A DNA stretch of 64,000 nucleotides from the NCBI RefSeq assembly GCF_009856605.1, contig NZ_CP047242.1, positions 62,001 to 126,000 of the forward strand, in the 5' to 3' direction. A program made the position numbers and the translations under genes. Below the pieces are notes generated by a model. The model made no database searches. It saw only the letters and a program-made list of their open reading frames with translations, and was not told the origin of the DNA. Shown in pieces: positions 36,406 through 44,642 of this stretch (the first letter of the stretch is position 1; the number at the start of each line of letters is the position of its first letter). This DNA is from Trichormus variabilis 0441. GTDB lineage: Bacteria > Cyanobacteriota > Cyanobacteriia > Cyanobacteriales > Nostocaceae.

Positions 36406-36902
36406 CCTAAAATTTTAACCGTAACTAAACTACTAAAAATCTATCTGGTTTTAGTAATTTAACTATTAATTTTGGATATTTGCATAAAATAATAAAAAAA
36501 ACAAGCCCCTAAAGATATATTTTTATAAGAGAAAAACATTAGCAAACTTGTGTGAAGTAACACTTGCATTTTTATCGTAAGTATGGAAAACTCTGTAACA
36601 GAATAAAATACTGTAAATCAGTCGGTTTATAGTAGTTTGATGTAAATAAACTACGGTATTTAATTTGCCGACTGAAGTACTTAAATATTTTTCAGGCAAA
36701 AATTAATTGTGTACCTGATGCCAGTAGTAGTGAAACGCCCTATCCATCTTCCAAGTGATACAAAAAGCTTGGTAAGGATTTCGGCCTTTACTTAGTACAA
36801 TTTCTAATTTCTAGATTTGTCTTACCATCACAGACTTAAGAAATATTCTGAATAATTTCCCCAATACCTCAATAGAGTATTGATTCACCCAAAAATCAAC
36901 TT
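36406..36902. other. AT-rich intergenic region
   Basis: About 500 bp ahead of the methyltransferase gene. No gene, strong hairpin or known operator was recognised. Confidence 0.5.
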
Positions 36903-37724
36903 ATGACCCAACTGAAAACACTTCCCATATACGACCCAACATTATTTGAGGGTGCTGCTGAAGTTTATGCTCAATACAGAACTAAGTACCCGCCTGCCGT
37001 ATTTGACAAGCTAACGGAAATATTTAATTTGAATGGTCAAGGAAGACTACTAGACTTGGGTACTGGCCCAGGTTTAATTGCCATTCCTCTCAGCACCAAA
37101 TTCCAAGAAGTAGTGGCGATCGATCCCGATCCGGAGATGCTCAAAGAGGCGCAACGCCAAGCAGCAACGGCAGGAGCAAATAATATTACTTGGCTAGAAC
37201 AAGGAGCAGAACTGATTAACCCTAGTCTTGGGGTATTTAAACTAGCTACCATTGGCAGAGCCTTTCATTGGATGGAACGCCAACTTGTACTAGAGCGCCT
37301 TTATGAATTGCTGGCAGATGATGGTGCGATCGCACTCCTGAATACAGGTGATGATCCTTGGAAAAGCCCTCTACCTTGGAAACAGGCTGCAATTGGAGTG
37401 GTGAAAAAATGGTTAGGTGAAGAGCGACGAACTGGACAACGAGGGCAAGGGATTCGTAAACCAGTTGATCCTCCCCACGAAGTCGTAATTGCCAATTCAA
37501 AATTTGCTCGCCAGGAAGTGCATGAAGTCACATTTGAGAAATCTTGGACAGTCTCTAGCTATCTTGGCTACTTATACACTACAGCTTTCTCGCTGAAAAT
37601 TTTCTATGGTGACAAAGCTGAAGAATTTGAAGCAGATATCAAAGACGCATTACTAGCGGTTGAGCCTTCTGGACACTTTACAGAAGAACTCAAAGCCACA
37701 ATTCAAGTTGTTTGGAAGCATTAA
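36903..37724 (+). CDS. Class I SAM-dependent methyltransferase
   Basis: A 273-residue cytosolic enzyme. SAM motif I is LLDLGTGPGLIAIPL (about 49-63), the acidic loop is VVAIDPDPEM, and the post-motif region IGRAFHWMERQLVLERLYELLADDGAIALL is typical of the UbiE/ArsM-like methyltransferase fold. The substrate is unknown. It precedes the flavin monooxygenase gene on the same strand (125-bp gap containing a GCAGAGG-type dispersed repeat), so a link to the sulfur cluster is possible but not shown. Confidence 0.82.
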   Translation: MTQLKTLPIYDPTLFEGAAEVYAQYRTKYPPAVFDKLTEIFNLNGQGRLLDLGTGPGLIAIPLSTKFQEVVAIDPDPEMLKEAQRQAATAGANNITWLEQGAELINPSLGVFKLATIGRAFHWMERQLVLERLYELLADDGAIALLNTGDDPWKSPLPWKQAAIGVVKKWLGEERRTGQRGQGIRKPVDPPHEVVIANSKFARQEVHEVTFEKSWTVSSYLGYLYTTAFSLKIFYGDKAEEFEADIKDALLAVEPSGHFTEELKATIQVVWKH

Positions 37725-37849
37725 CTTGATTTTTTAACGCAAAGTATCGCAGAGGTACTCGCAGAGGGGAAATGAGAGTTATTTACTCTTGATTTGTTTG
37801 GTACTTGAGAGTGAATTAATTTAACTATCTAAAATAAAGAGGAAAGCCG

Positions 37850-39214
37850 ATGAGCAAAAAACGCCAGTTTCGTTTAGGAGCATTTATTCAAGCTACTGGA
37901 CATCATATTTCGGCTTGGCGACATCCTGATGCACAAATAGATGCAGGGTCAAATTTTGACCATTACAAAGAAATTACCCAAACTGCTGAACGTGGGTTAT
38001 TTGATGCAGTTTTTTTGGCGGACAGCCCAGGAGTTTGGGGTGGTGAACCAGAGACACAAAAACGCAATGGGAAACTTGCTCATTTTGAGCCAGTCACCCT
38101 CTTTTCAGCGCTGTCCTCTGTCACCCAAAACATTGGTTTTATTTCCACTGCCTCGACTACTTATGAACATCCTTACACCCTGGCGCGTAAGTTTGCTTCG
38201 CTAGATCATTTGAGTAAAGGCCGGGCGGGGTGGAATGTAGTTACCACAGGTAACGAGAGTGCCGCAGGTAATTTCGGTCTTGAGCATCACCCAGAACATA
38301 GCCAACGTTATGAACGCGCAGAAGAGTTTGTACAAGTGGTTAAAGGGTTGTGGGATAGCTGGGAAGACGATGCTTTCATCCGTGATAGAGAATCTGGTAT
38401 TTATTTCGATACGGATAAACTACACGTACTAAACCACAAAGGTAAATATTTTTCCGTCAAAGGCCCGTTGAATGTTGCTCGTCCGCCTCAGGGTTATCCG
38501 GTGATTGTCCAGGCTGGGGCATCGGAAGCTGGAAGAGAATTAGCTGCGCGTACTGCTGAGGTGATTTTCACTGCTAATCAAACCCTAGCTGATGCCCAAG
38601 AATTTTACGCTGACGTAAAAGGCCGATTGGCAAAATATGGACGCTCTCCAGATGACCTAAAAATCATGCCTGGGGCCTTCCCAATTATTGGCCGGACTGA
38701 GGAAGAAGCTCAAGAGAAATACGAATTTTTGCAATCATTAATCCATCCCGATGTCGCTTGGGGCATTTTAAAGAGATACTACAAAGGTTTGGATCTGTCG
38801 AAATATTCTTTAGATGATATTGCTCCAGAACTACCTGGCGACACCAACAATAATAAGAGTCGTCTAAAATTAGTCAAAGATTTAGCGACTCGTGGGAGTC
38901 TGACGTTACGACAGTTATATCTGGCTCTTGCCACTGCCAGAGGTCATCGCACAATCCTTGGTACTCCCGAAAGTATTGCTGATCAGTTAGAGGAATGGTT
39001 TAACAATAGTGCAGCAGATGGTTTTAATATCATGCCACCAATCCTACCTACAGGCTTAGATGAGTTCGTGAACCTAGTCGTTCCCATTCTTCAGAAACGG
39101 GGATTGTTCCGTACTGAATATGAAGGTACTACCTTGCGGGAAAACCTGGGGCTACGTCGTCCTGAGAATCAATTTGCTGTCAAACAAGTGAATGAAAGAT
39201 TGGTTTTGGCGTAA
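37850..39214 (+). CDS. LLM-class FMN-dependent monooxygenase (NtaA/SnaA/DszA family)
   Basis: A 454-residue TIM-barrel enzyme. The stretches LGAFIQATGHHISAWRHP, GLFDAVFLADSPGVWGGE, FISTASTTYEHPYTLARKFASLDHLS, GRAGWNVVTTGNESAAGNFG and VIVQAGASEAGRELAARTAEVIF are diagnostic of the nitrilotriacetate/DszA group. These use FMNH2 from a separate reductase and O2 to hydroxylate substrates, often cleaving C-S or C-N bonds. The clustering with SsuA/SsuBC and hydrolases supports an organosulfur substrate (inference). The nitroreductase at 52521 might supply reduced flavin. ATG follows AGAGGAAAG. A MITE and a 460-bp gap separate it from the amidohydrolase. Confidence 0.88.
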   Translation: MSKKRQFRLGAFIQATGHHISAWRHPDAQIDAGSNFDHYKEITQTAERGLFDAVFLADSPGVWGGEPETQKRNGKLAHFEPVTLFSALSSVTQNIGFISTASTTYEHPYTLARKFASLDHLSKGRAGWNVVTTGNESAAGNFGLEHHPEHSQRYERAEEFVQVVKGLWDSWEDDAFIRDRESGIYFDTDKLHVLNHKGKYFSVKGPLNVARPPQGYPVIVQAGASEAGRELAARTAEVIFTANQTLADAQEFYADVKGRLAKYGRSPDDLKIMPGAFPIIGRTEEEAQEKYEFLQSLIHPDVAWGILKRYYKGLDLSKYSLDDIAPELPGDTNNNKSRLKLVKDLATRGSLTLRQLYLALATARGHRTILGTPESIADQLEEWFNNSAADGFNIMPPILPTGLDEFVNLVVPILQKRGLFRTEYEGTTLRENLGLRRPENQFAVKQVNERLVLA

Positions 39215-39244
39215 ATAAATAGGGCTTAGTAGTCTGACAAGTTA

Positions 39245-39453
39245 GAGGTTGTTTGAAAAGAGATTGGCTGTGATTTTAAGCACTTGTTGATCCCCCCCTA
39301 ACCCCCCTTAAAAAGGGGGGAAAATGAATTAAAGTCCACGCCACTTGCTACAAGTCGGCAGAGCCGCCCAACACAGTGGCTCCCCTTTTTAAGGGGGATT
39401 TAGGGGGATCTAAAATGTTTTGCTACTAAGCATAGGACTTTTCAAACATCCTC
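39245..39453. mobile_element. MITE-like element with TGTTTGAAAAG ends (copy A)
   Basis: The terminal inverted repeats GAGGTTGTTTGAAAAG / CTTTTCAAACATCCTC match at 15 of 16 positions. TTA flanks both sides (39242-39244, 39454-39456), compatible with a short TA-containing duplication. The interior is itself a large palindrome built of GATCCCCC..TAAAAAGGGG arms, a sequence widely repeated in Nostoc-type genomes. A second element with the same ends lies at 54674-54905. No coding capacity. Confidence 0.75.
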
Positions 39454-39674
39454 TTAACTTGAAGATCCAAAATCAGGACTACAGTCCTGACTACAAACAA
39501 AGGAGTAATGAGTTTCGAGTGCTGTAGACACTCCCTCGTTGAGCCAGTATGTTATGAGTTCTTTTTGTCATCAATATCACCCATGCTTTGTTGTACTCGG
39601 CACTCATAACTCATTTCTCAGCACTGTTTCTGTAATTTTTTATTTACGTAACTTGCTGTAGGCAAGGAAAAAAT

Positions 39675-41204
39675 ATGACTGAATATAGCAGACTAAAAAG
39701 TTCTCGTTCCGCCGCTATCAAAGCGAAACTCAATTATCCAATCATCGACACTGACGTTCATACTAACGATTTCACCCCAGCCCTTGAGGACTACATTGCT
39801 CAATATGGTGGCTCGAAACTGGTAGATGAACTGCGCAAGGCAGAATCTTCTCGTCTTAACTCCAAGAGCAACGGTAAAGACTGGTATCAACAAACTCCCG
39901 AAGAACGTCAATATAACCGGACAATTCGCTCTCCTTGGTGGGCGAGAGTTACCCGTAACACATTGGATTTAGCTACTTACACTCTTCCTGAGCTATTCTA
40001 TGAGCGTCAGGCAGAGCAAGGGTCAGATTATTCGGTGCTGTTTCCGAATAATGTTTTAGCACCGGCTGGAGCTAGCAAAGAGAACCGTCAAGCATTGCAA
40101 CGGGCTGTAAATCACTATCATGCTGATTTGTATCGCAAATATAGCGATCGCTTGACTGTAGTTGCTGGTATCCCAATGGGTACTCCTGAAGAAGCTGTTG
40201 AAGAATTAGAATTTGCAGTAAAAACACTAGGACTAAAAGTAGCAAATATTCCTGGTGGCGTGAAGCGTCCAATTAAAGCGATCGCTGATAAGTACCCAGC
40301 AGATCAATACCCAGAAGTTGCTAAGTATGCTTCATACATTGACTTCTACGGATTGGATAGTGAATATGATTACGATCCATTCTGGGCAAAGGCAGTTGAG
40401 TTGGGTGTACCTATTACTACCCATTATGGTAGCCAAGGTTGGACTGGACGCTCTTCCATCAGCAACTACATGAACAACCACATCGGTCACTTTGCCGATG
40501 GTTCACAAGCATTTGCGAAGGCGTTGTTCTTTGGTGGTGTTACCAAGCGTTTCCCACAGTTGCGCGTAGCGATGTTGGAAGGTGGTGCTGATTGGGGCGC
40601 ACACGTTTACATCCATTTGGTAGACAGATTCTCCAAACGGAGTCTCAAAGGTCTGCAAAACTACAACCCAGACCTGACCAATTTTGATGAATTGTACGCG
40701 TTGTTTGAGCGTTTTGGTAGTGAATTCTTGCAAGCACACCCCCTCAGCAAAGAAGAACTGAAAAAGACTGTACTAGGTTCTTCCTTCAACCGTCATAGTC
40801 GCTCGCCCATTGGTAGCGAACTAGAAGACTTTGCGGCGGCTGGGATTGAAACCATTGAAGATATCCGCGATCGCTGGGTAAATAGCTTCTTCTTTGGTTC
40901 TGAGTCTGACGATCGCACCATTGCAGCTGCATTCAACGACAAAGCCAATCCCCTGGGTGTGAAAATCAACGCCATCTATTCCTCAGATGTTGGTCACTGG
41001 GATGTACCCGACCTCACAGATCCTCTAGCAGAAAGTTGGGATTTGGTACAAGAAGGTGTGATTTCCGAAGCTGACTTTAAAGCTTATGTCTTCGCTAATC
41101 CCTACAAGTTCTACACCCAAGCTAACCCCGACTTCTTCAAGGGTACAGCAGTTGAATCTAAAGTACCTGCTCCACAAGTAGATAAGAGCCTTGTAGTAGC
41201 TTAA
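39675..41204 (+). CDS. Amidohydrolase-2 family metal-dependent hydrolase/decarboxylase
   Basis: A 509-residue protein of the PF04909-type TIM-barrel amidohydrolases (relatives of ACMSD and LigW). Visible are the N-terminal strand PIIDTDVHTND, HYHADLYRKYSDRLTVVAGIPM, LGVPITTHYGSQGW (barrel His), FPQLRVAMLEGGADWGAHV, and the late strand INAIYSSDVGHWDVPD with the conserved Asp. The usual N-terminal HxH is replaced by DVH, so the metal site may differ. Within the cluster it could act on the monooxygenase product, either hydrolysing or decarboxylating it. The next gene (alpha/beta hydrolase) follows after 81 bp. Confidence 0.82.
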   Translation: MTEYSRLKSSRSAAIKAKLNYPIIDTDVHTNDFTPALEDYIAQYGGSKLVDELRKAESSRLNSKSNGKDWYQQTPEERQYNRTIRSPWWARVTRNTLDLATYTLPELFYERQAEQGSDYSVLFPNNVLAPAGASKENRQALQRAVNHYHADLYRKYSDRLTVVAGIPMGTPEEAVEELEFAVKTLGLKVANIPGGVKRPIKAIADKYPADQYPEVAKYASYIDFYGLDSEYDYDPFWAKAVELGVPITTHYGSQGWTGRSSISNYMNNHIGHFADGSQAFAKALFFGGVTKRFPQLRVAMLEGGADWGAHVYIHLVDRFSKRSLKGLQNYNPDLTNFDELYALFERFGSEFLQAHPLSKEELKKTVLGSSFNRHSRSPIGSELEDFAAAGIETIEDIRDRWVNSFFFGSESDDRTIAAAFNDKANPLGVKINAIYSSDVGHWDVPDLTDPLAESWDLVQEGVISEADFKAYVFANPYKFYTQANPDFFKGTAVESKVPAPQVDKSLVVA

Positions 41205-41285
41205 ATCAGATAGTTGACAAGATCCCTGACTTCTTGAAGAAGTTGGGGATCTGACCACCACACAAAAACTTGAGGAATTATAGCT

Positions 41286-41939
41286 ATGTCTATCGAACGC
41301 CGTTCTGGTTTATTGCCTTATCTATTCTCCCGCGCCGCAGAAGAGACCAACAAACCCGCACCCCTCGTATTGTTTCTACATGGGGCGCGCGATCGCGGTA
41401 CAGATATAAATGTATTACTAAAATGGGGTCTGCCTCGTTTTGTTGATGAATCCAGCCCCTTACCCTACTTTTTTGTCGCGCCCCAACTTCCTGAAGGCCA
41501 GACTTGGGTAGACCGAGAAGCAGATGTTATTGCTTTGTTGGATAATCTGATCGTTTCTCAATCAATAGATCCTTCCCGTGTCATCCTATCAGGATTCAGC
41601 TTAGGTACTGCGGGAGCATGGCATATTGCTGCTGCTCATCCTGGTCGTTTCGCTGGTTTAGTAGCGGTTTCCGGTCGTGTACCTAAAACCCTAGAAGCAA
41701 ACCAACTAGCTGCACTCAAAGAAATTCCCATCCAAATATTTCAAGGTGCAAAAGACGAAAAACTGTCAGTTGAAGATACACAGCAGATTGTTGATACCTT
41801 ACATGGTCTGGGGGGAACAGTAGATTTTACTGTCATACCTGAAGGGGATCATTTTATTGCTGATGAAGTGTACACCGACTCAAAATTGCAACAATGGCTG
41901 ATTTCACAGAGCCGTCGTCCTGCTTCTGTAGTCGCCTAA
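41286..41939 (+). CDS. Alpha/beta-hydrolase (phospholipase/carboxylesterase family)
   Basis: A 217-residue protein of the PldB/carboxylesterase type. Seen are the oxyanion strand LVLFLHGARDRG, the nucleophile elbow GFSLGTAG (Ser), the acid in FQGAKDEKLS and the catalytic His in VIPEGDHFIA, a complete catalytic triad. No signal peptide, so it is cytosolic. It lies between the amidohydrolase and aldo/keto reductase genes (22-bp gap to the latter) and is probably in the same operon. It may hydrolyse an ester or thioester formed in the pathway; the substrate is unknown. Confidence 0.87.
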   Translation: MSIERRSGLLPYLFSRAAEETNKPAPLVLFLHGARDRGTDINVLLKWGLPRFVDESSPLPYFFVAPQLPEGQTWVDREADVIALLDNLIVSQSIDPSRVILSGFSLGTAGAWHIAAAHPGRFAGLVAVSGRVPKTLEANQLAALKEIPIQIFQGAKDEKLSVEDTQQIVDTLHGLGGTVDFTVIPEGDHFIADEVYTDSKLQQWLISQSRRPASVVA

Positions 41940-41960
41940 GAGTAGAATTCTTTTTCTAAC

Positions 41961-42959
41961 ATGACATTACCCACAACTAAACTTGGCCAAACTGGATTGA
42001 CCGTTTCTCGTCTGTGTCTCGGTACAATGACCTTCGGATTACAGACAGATGAAGAAACTTCCAGGCAGATTCTCGACACCGCCGCCGATGCAGGCATTAA
42101 CTTTCTGGATACAGCCGATGTTTATCCTTTGGGTGGTGGACTAGCTACGGCTGGAAGTACGGAAGAAATCATTGGACGTTGGCTAAAAGGCAAACGAGAC
42201 AATTTTATCCTTGCTACAAAATGTGTGGGACGAGTCGGGACTGCGCCTTGGGATCAAGGTGCTTCACGTAAACATATTCTCGATGCCATCGATGCTTCCT
42301 TAAGAAGATTGGGAACTGATTATGTTGACTTGTACCAATTGCACTCTGATGATGCTTCAACTCCTCTCGATGAAACCCTAGAAGCATTAGATACAGTAGT
42401 ACGTGCTGGTAAAGTACGCTACATCGGAGTTTCCAACTTCTTAGCTTACCGACTCGCCCGCGCCTTGGGACGCGCCGATGTACGAAATCTGACTCGCTTT
42501 GTCTCAATTCAACCCCGCTACAATTTGTTATTCCGCGAGATTGAGAGAGAACTTTTGCCCCTAGCAAAAGAAGAAAGTCTGGGTGTAATTCCTTACAACC
42601 CCTTGGCTGGTGGTTTACTAACTGGTAAACACAGCCTGACTCAAGGCCCAACAGCAGGGACTCGTTTTACTTTGGGTACAGCCGCAGAACGTTATCAAGA
42701 AAGGTATTGGCGCGATCGCGAGTTTAATACTGTGGAAGAATTACGCACAGTAGCAGACTTCGCAGGCCTATCACTCACCACCCTAGCTGTGGCGTGGGTG
42801 TTGGCTAATCCGATTATTACTGCCCCCATTATTGGTGCTAGTCGTCCAGAACAGCTTGCTGACACCCTAAAAGCCCTGGAACTTAAGCTCGATGACAATT
42901 TGAAGCAAAAATTAGATGACATCACCGCCGAATATCGCAGAGGTGATTCTCTACGCTAG
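41961..42959 (+). CDS. Aldo/keto reductase
   Basis: A 332-residue NADPH-dependent reductase. Start motif TKLGQTGLTVSRLCLGTMTFG. The catalytic tetrad is visible as Asp and Tyr in FLDTADVYPLGG, Lys in FILATKCVG and His in LYQLHSDD. The cofactor region is IIGASRPEQLADTL. It would reduce or oxidise an aldehyde or ketone, such as the carbonyl left after C-S bond cleavage by a flavin monooxygenase. It sits in the putative operon LLM oxygenase - amidohydrolase - hydrolase - AKR - SsuA; the gaps here are 21 and 53 bp. Confidence 0.9.
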   Translation: MTLPTTKLGQTGLTVSRLCLGTMTFGLQTDEETSRQILDTAADAGINFLDTADVYPLGGGLATAGSTEEIIGRWLKGKRDNFILATKCVGRVGTAPWDQGASRKHILDAIDASLRRLGTDYVDLYQLHSDDASTPLDETLEALDTVVRAGKVRYIGVSNFLAYRLARALGRADVRNLTRFVSIQPRYNLLFREIERELLPLAKEESLGVIPYNPLAGGLLTGKHSLTQGPTAGTRFTLGTAAERYQERYWRDREFNTVEELRTVADFAGLSLTTLAVAWVLANPIITAPIIGASRPEQLADTLKALELKLDDNLKQKLDDITAEYRRGDSLR

Positions 42960-43012
42960 TTTTGCAAATTTGAACTCTTTCCAATCCAAAATATTTTATC
43001 TATCAAACACCT

Positions 43013-44053
43013 ATGATTAAACGCCGTCGTTTTCTAAATGTCGCTACATCTAGTCTGGGCGGTTTTTCTATGGCCTATTTGTTGGGAAGTTGTAGCCAAC
43101 AAAGCCAAAAGAATGTAGCAAATAGTAGCAGTTCTCTGGCGATAAAAACGAAGGTTCTCCGCATGGGGTATCAAAGTGCAGGGGATCTTGTCCGTAATCG
43201 GCAAGTTTTAGAAAAACGCTTAGATCCTCTGGGAATTAAAGTAGAATGGCTGCAATTTGCCCAAGGGCCGCAGCTGATGGAAGGGATGGCTGCCCGTAGG
43301 GTTGATATAGGCTCAGTGGGAGAAACCCCACCAATTTTTGCCCAAGTGGCTGGATCAGACATTGTTTATGTCGTGGGTACACAAAGAAACGCAGGAACCG
43401 GCAGAAGTAGCGTGATTGCAGTGCCGCCAGAGTCTCCACTCACCAAGTTTGAGGAGATTAAGGGGCAAGAAGTTTATTTTCAAAAAGGCTCGGCATCACA
43501 TTATTTTATGCTCAGGGCTTTACAGTCGATTGGTTTGACCATCAAAGATATCAAAATCAAAAGTATGGCAACTATCGAGGCGCGGGCTGCTTTTCTGGAG
43601 GGAAAAATCCCTGTTTGGATGACAGGAGATCCCCACTATGCGATCGCTGAAAAAATGAATCGCATTCGTGTTCTCAGAGATTCTGTTGGCTTGGATTCTC
43701 CTGGCGGCTACTACATTGCTGATAGAAAATTTGCTCAAGAAAATCCTGGTGTTCTGAAAATTCTGATTGAGGAACTTCATGCGCTTGATAAATGGGCAGA
43801 AGTGAATCGAGATGAAGTCAAAAAATTGATGATTACCCAACAAAAGCTGGATGAAGATGTAGCCGAAAGGGTAATGTCTCGTCGCACTTTTGCCGGACGC
43901 AGAGGTTTAAGTCCGGCACTAATAGCGGAACAACAGCGTGTAGCAGATTTATTCTTTAAAGAAGGTGTAATCCCCAAGAAAATCAACATCAGTGATGCCT
44001 TACTCCCATCTGATTTGTATGCTGCAATCACACCGCCAGAAATTATGGTTTAA
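43013..44053 (+). CDS. ssuA: SsuA-like sulfonate-binding lipoprotein with Tat signal
   Basis: A 346-residue periplasmic binding protein. The N-terminus MIKRRRFLNVATSSLGGF is a twin-arginine signal, followed by the lipobox YLLGSC, so it is probably a Tat-exported lipoprotein. The SsuA pattern is clear: LRMGYQSAGDLVRNRQVLEKRL, EWLQFAQGPQLMEGMAARRVDIGSVGETPPIFAQ and GQEVYFQKGSASHYFMLRAL. It should deliver an aliphatic or related sulfonate to SsuBC (32-34 kb). It has a full-length paralogue at 53366. A 210-bp MITE has inserted inside its stop codon, changing TAG to TAA while keeping the protein unchanged. Confidence 0.9.
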   Translation: MIKRRRFLNVATSSLGGFSMAYLLGSCSQQSQKNVANSSSSLAIKTKVLRMGYQSAGDLVRNRQVLEKRLDPLGIKVEWLQFAQGPQLMEGMAARRVDIGSVGETPPIFAQVAGSDIVYVVGTQRNAGTGRSSVIAVPPESPLTKFEEIKGQEVYFQKGSASHYFMLRALQSIGLTIKDIKIKSMATIEARAAFLEGKIPVWMTGDPHYAIAEKMNRIRVLRDSVGLDSPGGYYIADRKFAQENPGVLKILIEELHALDKWAEVNRDEVKKLMITQQKLDEDVAERVMSRRTFAGRRGLSPALIAEQQRVADLFFKEGVIPKKINISDALLPSDLYAAITPPEIMV

Positions 44054-44262
44054 CGTGAGTTCGACGAATACAAAAACCCCTCTCCAAACCTCTCCCCTGC
44101 AAGGAGAGAGGCTTTAAAACCCTATTTTTTTGTTGATATTTTAGCGCTTTACTCCCCTCTCCGCGTCGGAGCGAAAAGTCTGAGCGGAGGTTTCCTCCGA
44201 TCAGAACTTTTCAAGAGAGAGGGGCTGGGGGAGAGGTCGAAAAAGACTTGTCGAACTCACGT
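44053..44262. mobile_element. MITE (210 bp) inserted in the ssuA stop codon
   Basis: Perfect 13-bp terminal inverted repeats ACGTGAGTTCGAC / GTCGAACTCACGT, with 7-bp target duplications TGGTTTA at 44046-44052 and 44263-44269. The interior is rich in CCCCTCTCC / GGAGAGG arms and holds a nested hairpin at 44172-44211 (GAAAAGT..GCGGAGG, loop TTT). There is no coding capacity. The reconstructed empty site reads ATG GTT TAG. Confidence 0.92.
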
Positions 44263-44642
44263 TGGTTTAGAGACGAATGTCGCGCTTGTGAGTGGGTGTA
44301 GGGGTTTAGGAGAAGAACATTATTTATGAGGTGTCTTGATTTAACTATTTGTTGTTTCCCTCACACCCTTATATCCCAAGAGCCTTATTAGTCAAAATCA
44401 CGGTTTTTGGACTGTGGACTATTGACTATTGACCACCCTCAGAAGGGTTTTTTGCTTCAGTGCGTAAGTTTTAACTAACAACAGTTAGTTTAACGCCACC
44501 GGGCGGCTGAGTAGCCGTCCATTTTTATTTTACAGAACAGTCCCGATGAAAAAATTTCACAGTCATAGATGAAAGATATCTTTCCCCTATACCCCTACAC
44601 CCTCTTTCAAGTTAGATAAAAGTTACTACGATAACGAATTTC
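44263..44642. other. Intergenic region upstream of the ABC exporter
   Basis: About 380 bp. It contains the MITE's second target copy and the GTTAAACTAACT-type dyad at 44468-44494. No gene is seen. Confidence 0.5.
44468..44494. promoter_or_regulatory. Putative operator: inverted GTTTTAACTAAC / GTTAGTTTAAC
   Basis: Two opposed half-sites separated by four or five bases. The reverse complement contains GTTAAACTAACT, identical to 12 bases upstream of the DrrA gene (51422-51433), and it is closely related to TTAGTTAACTAA at 46779-46790. It lies about 150 bp ahead of the ABC exporter start. Confidence 0.55.
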
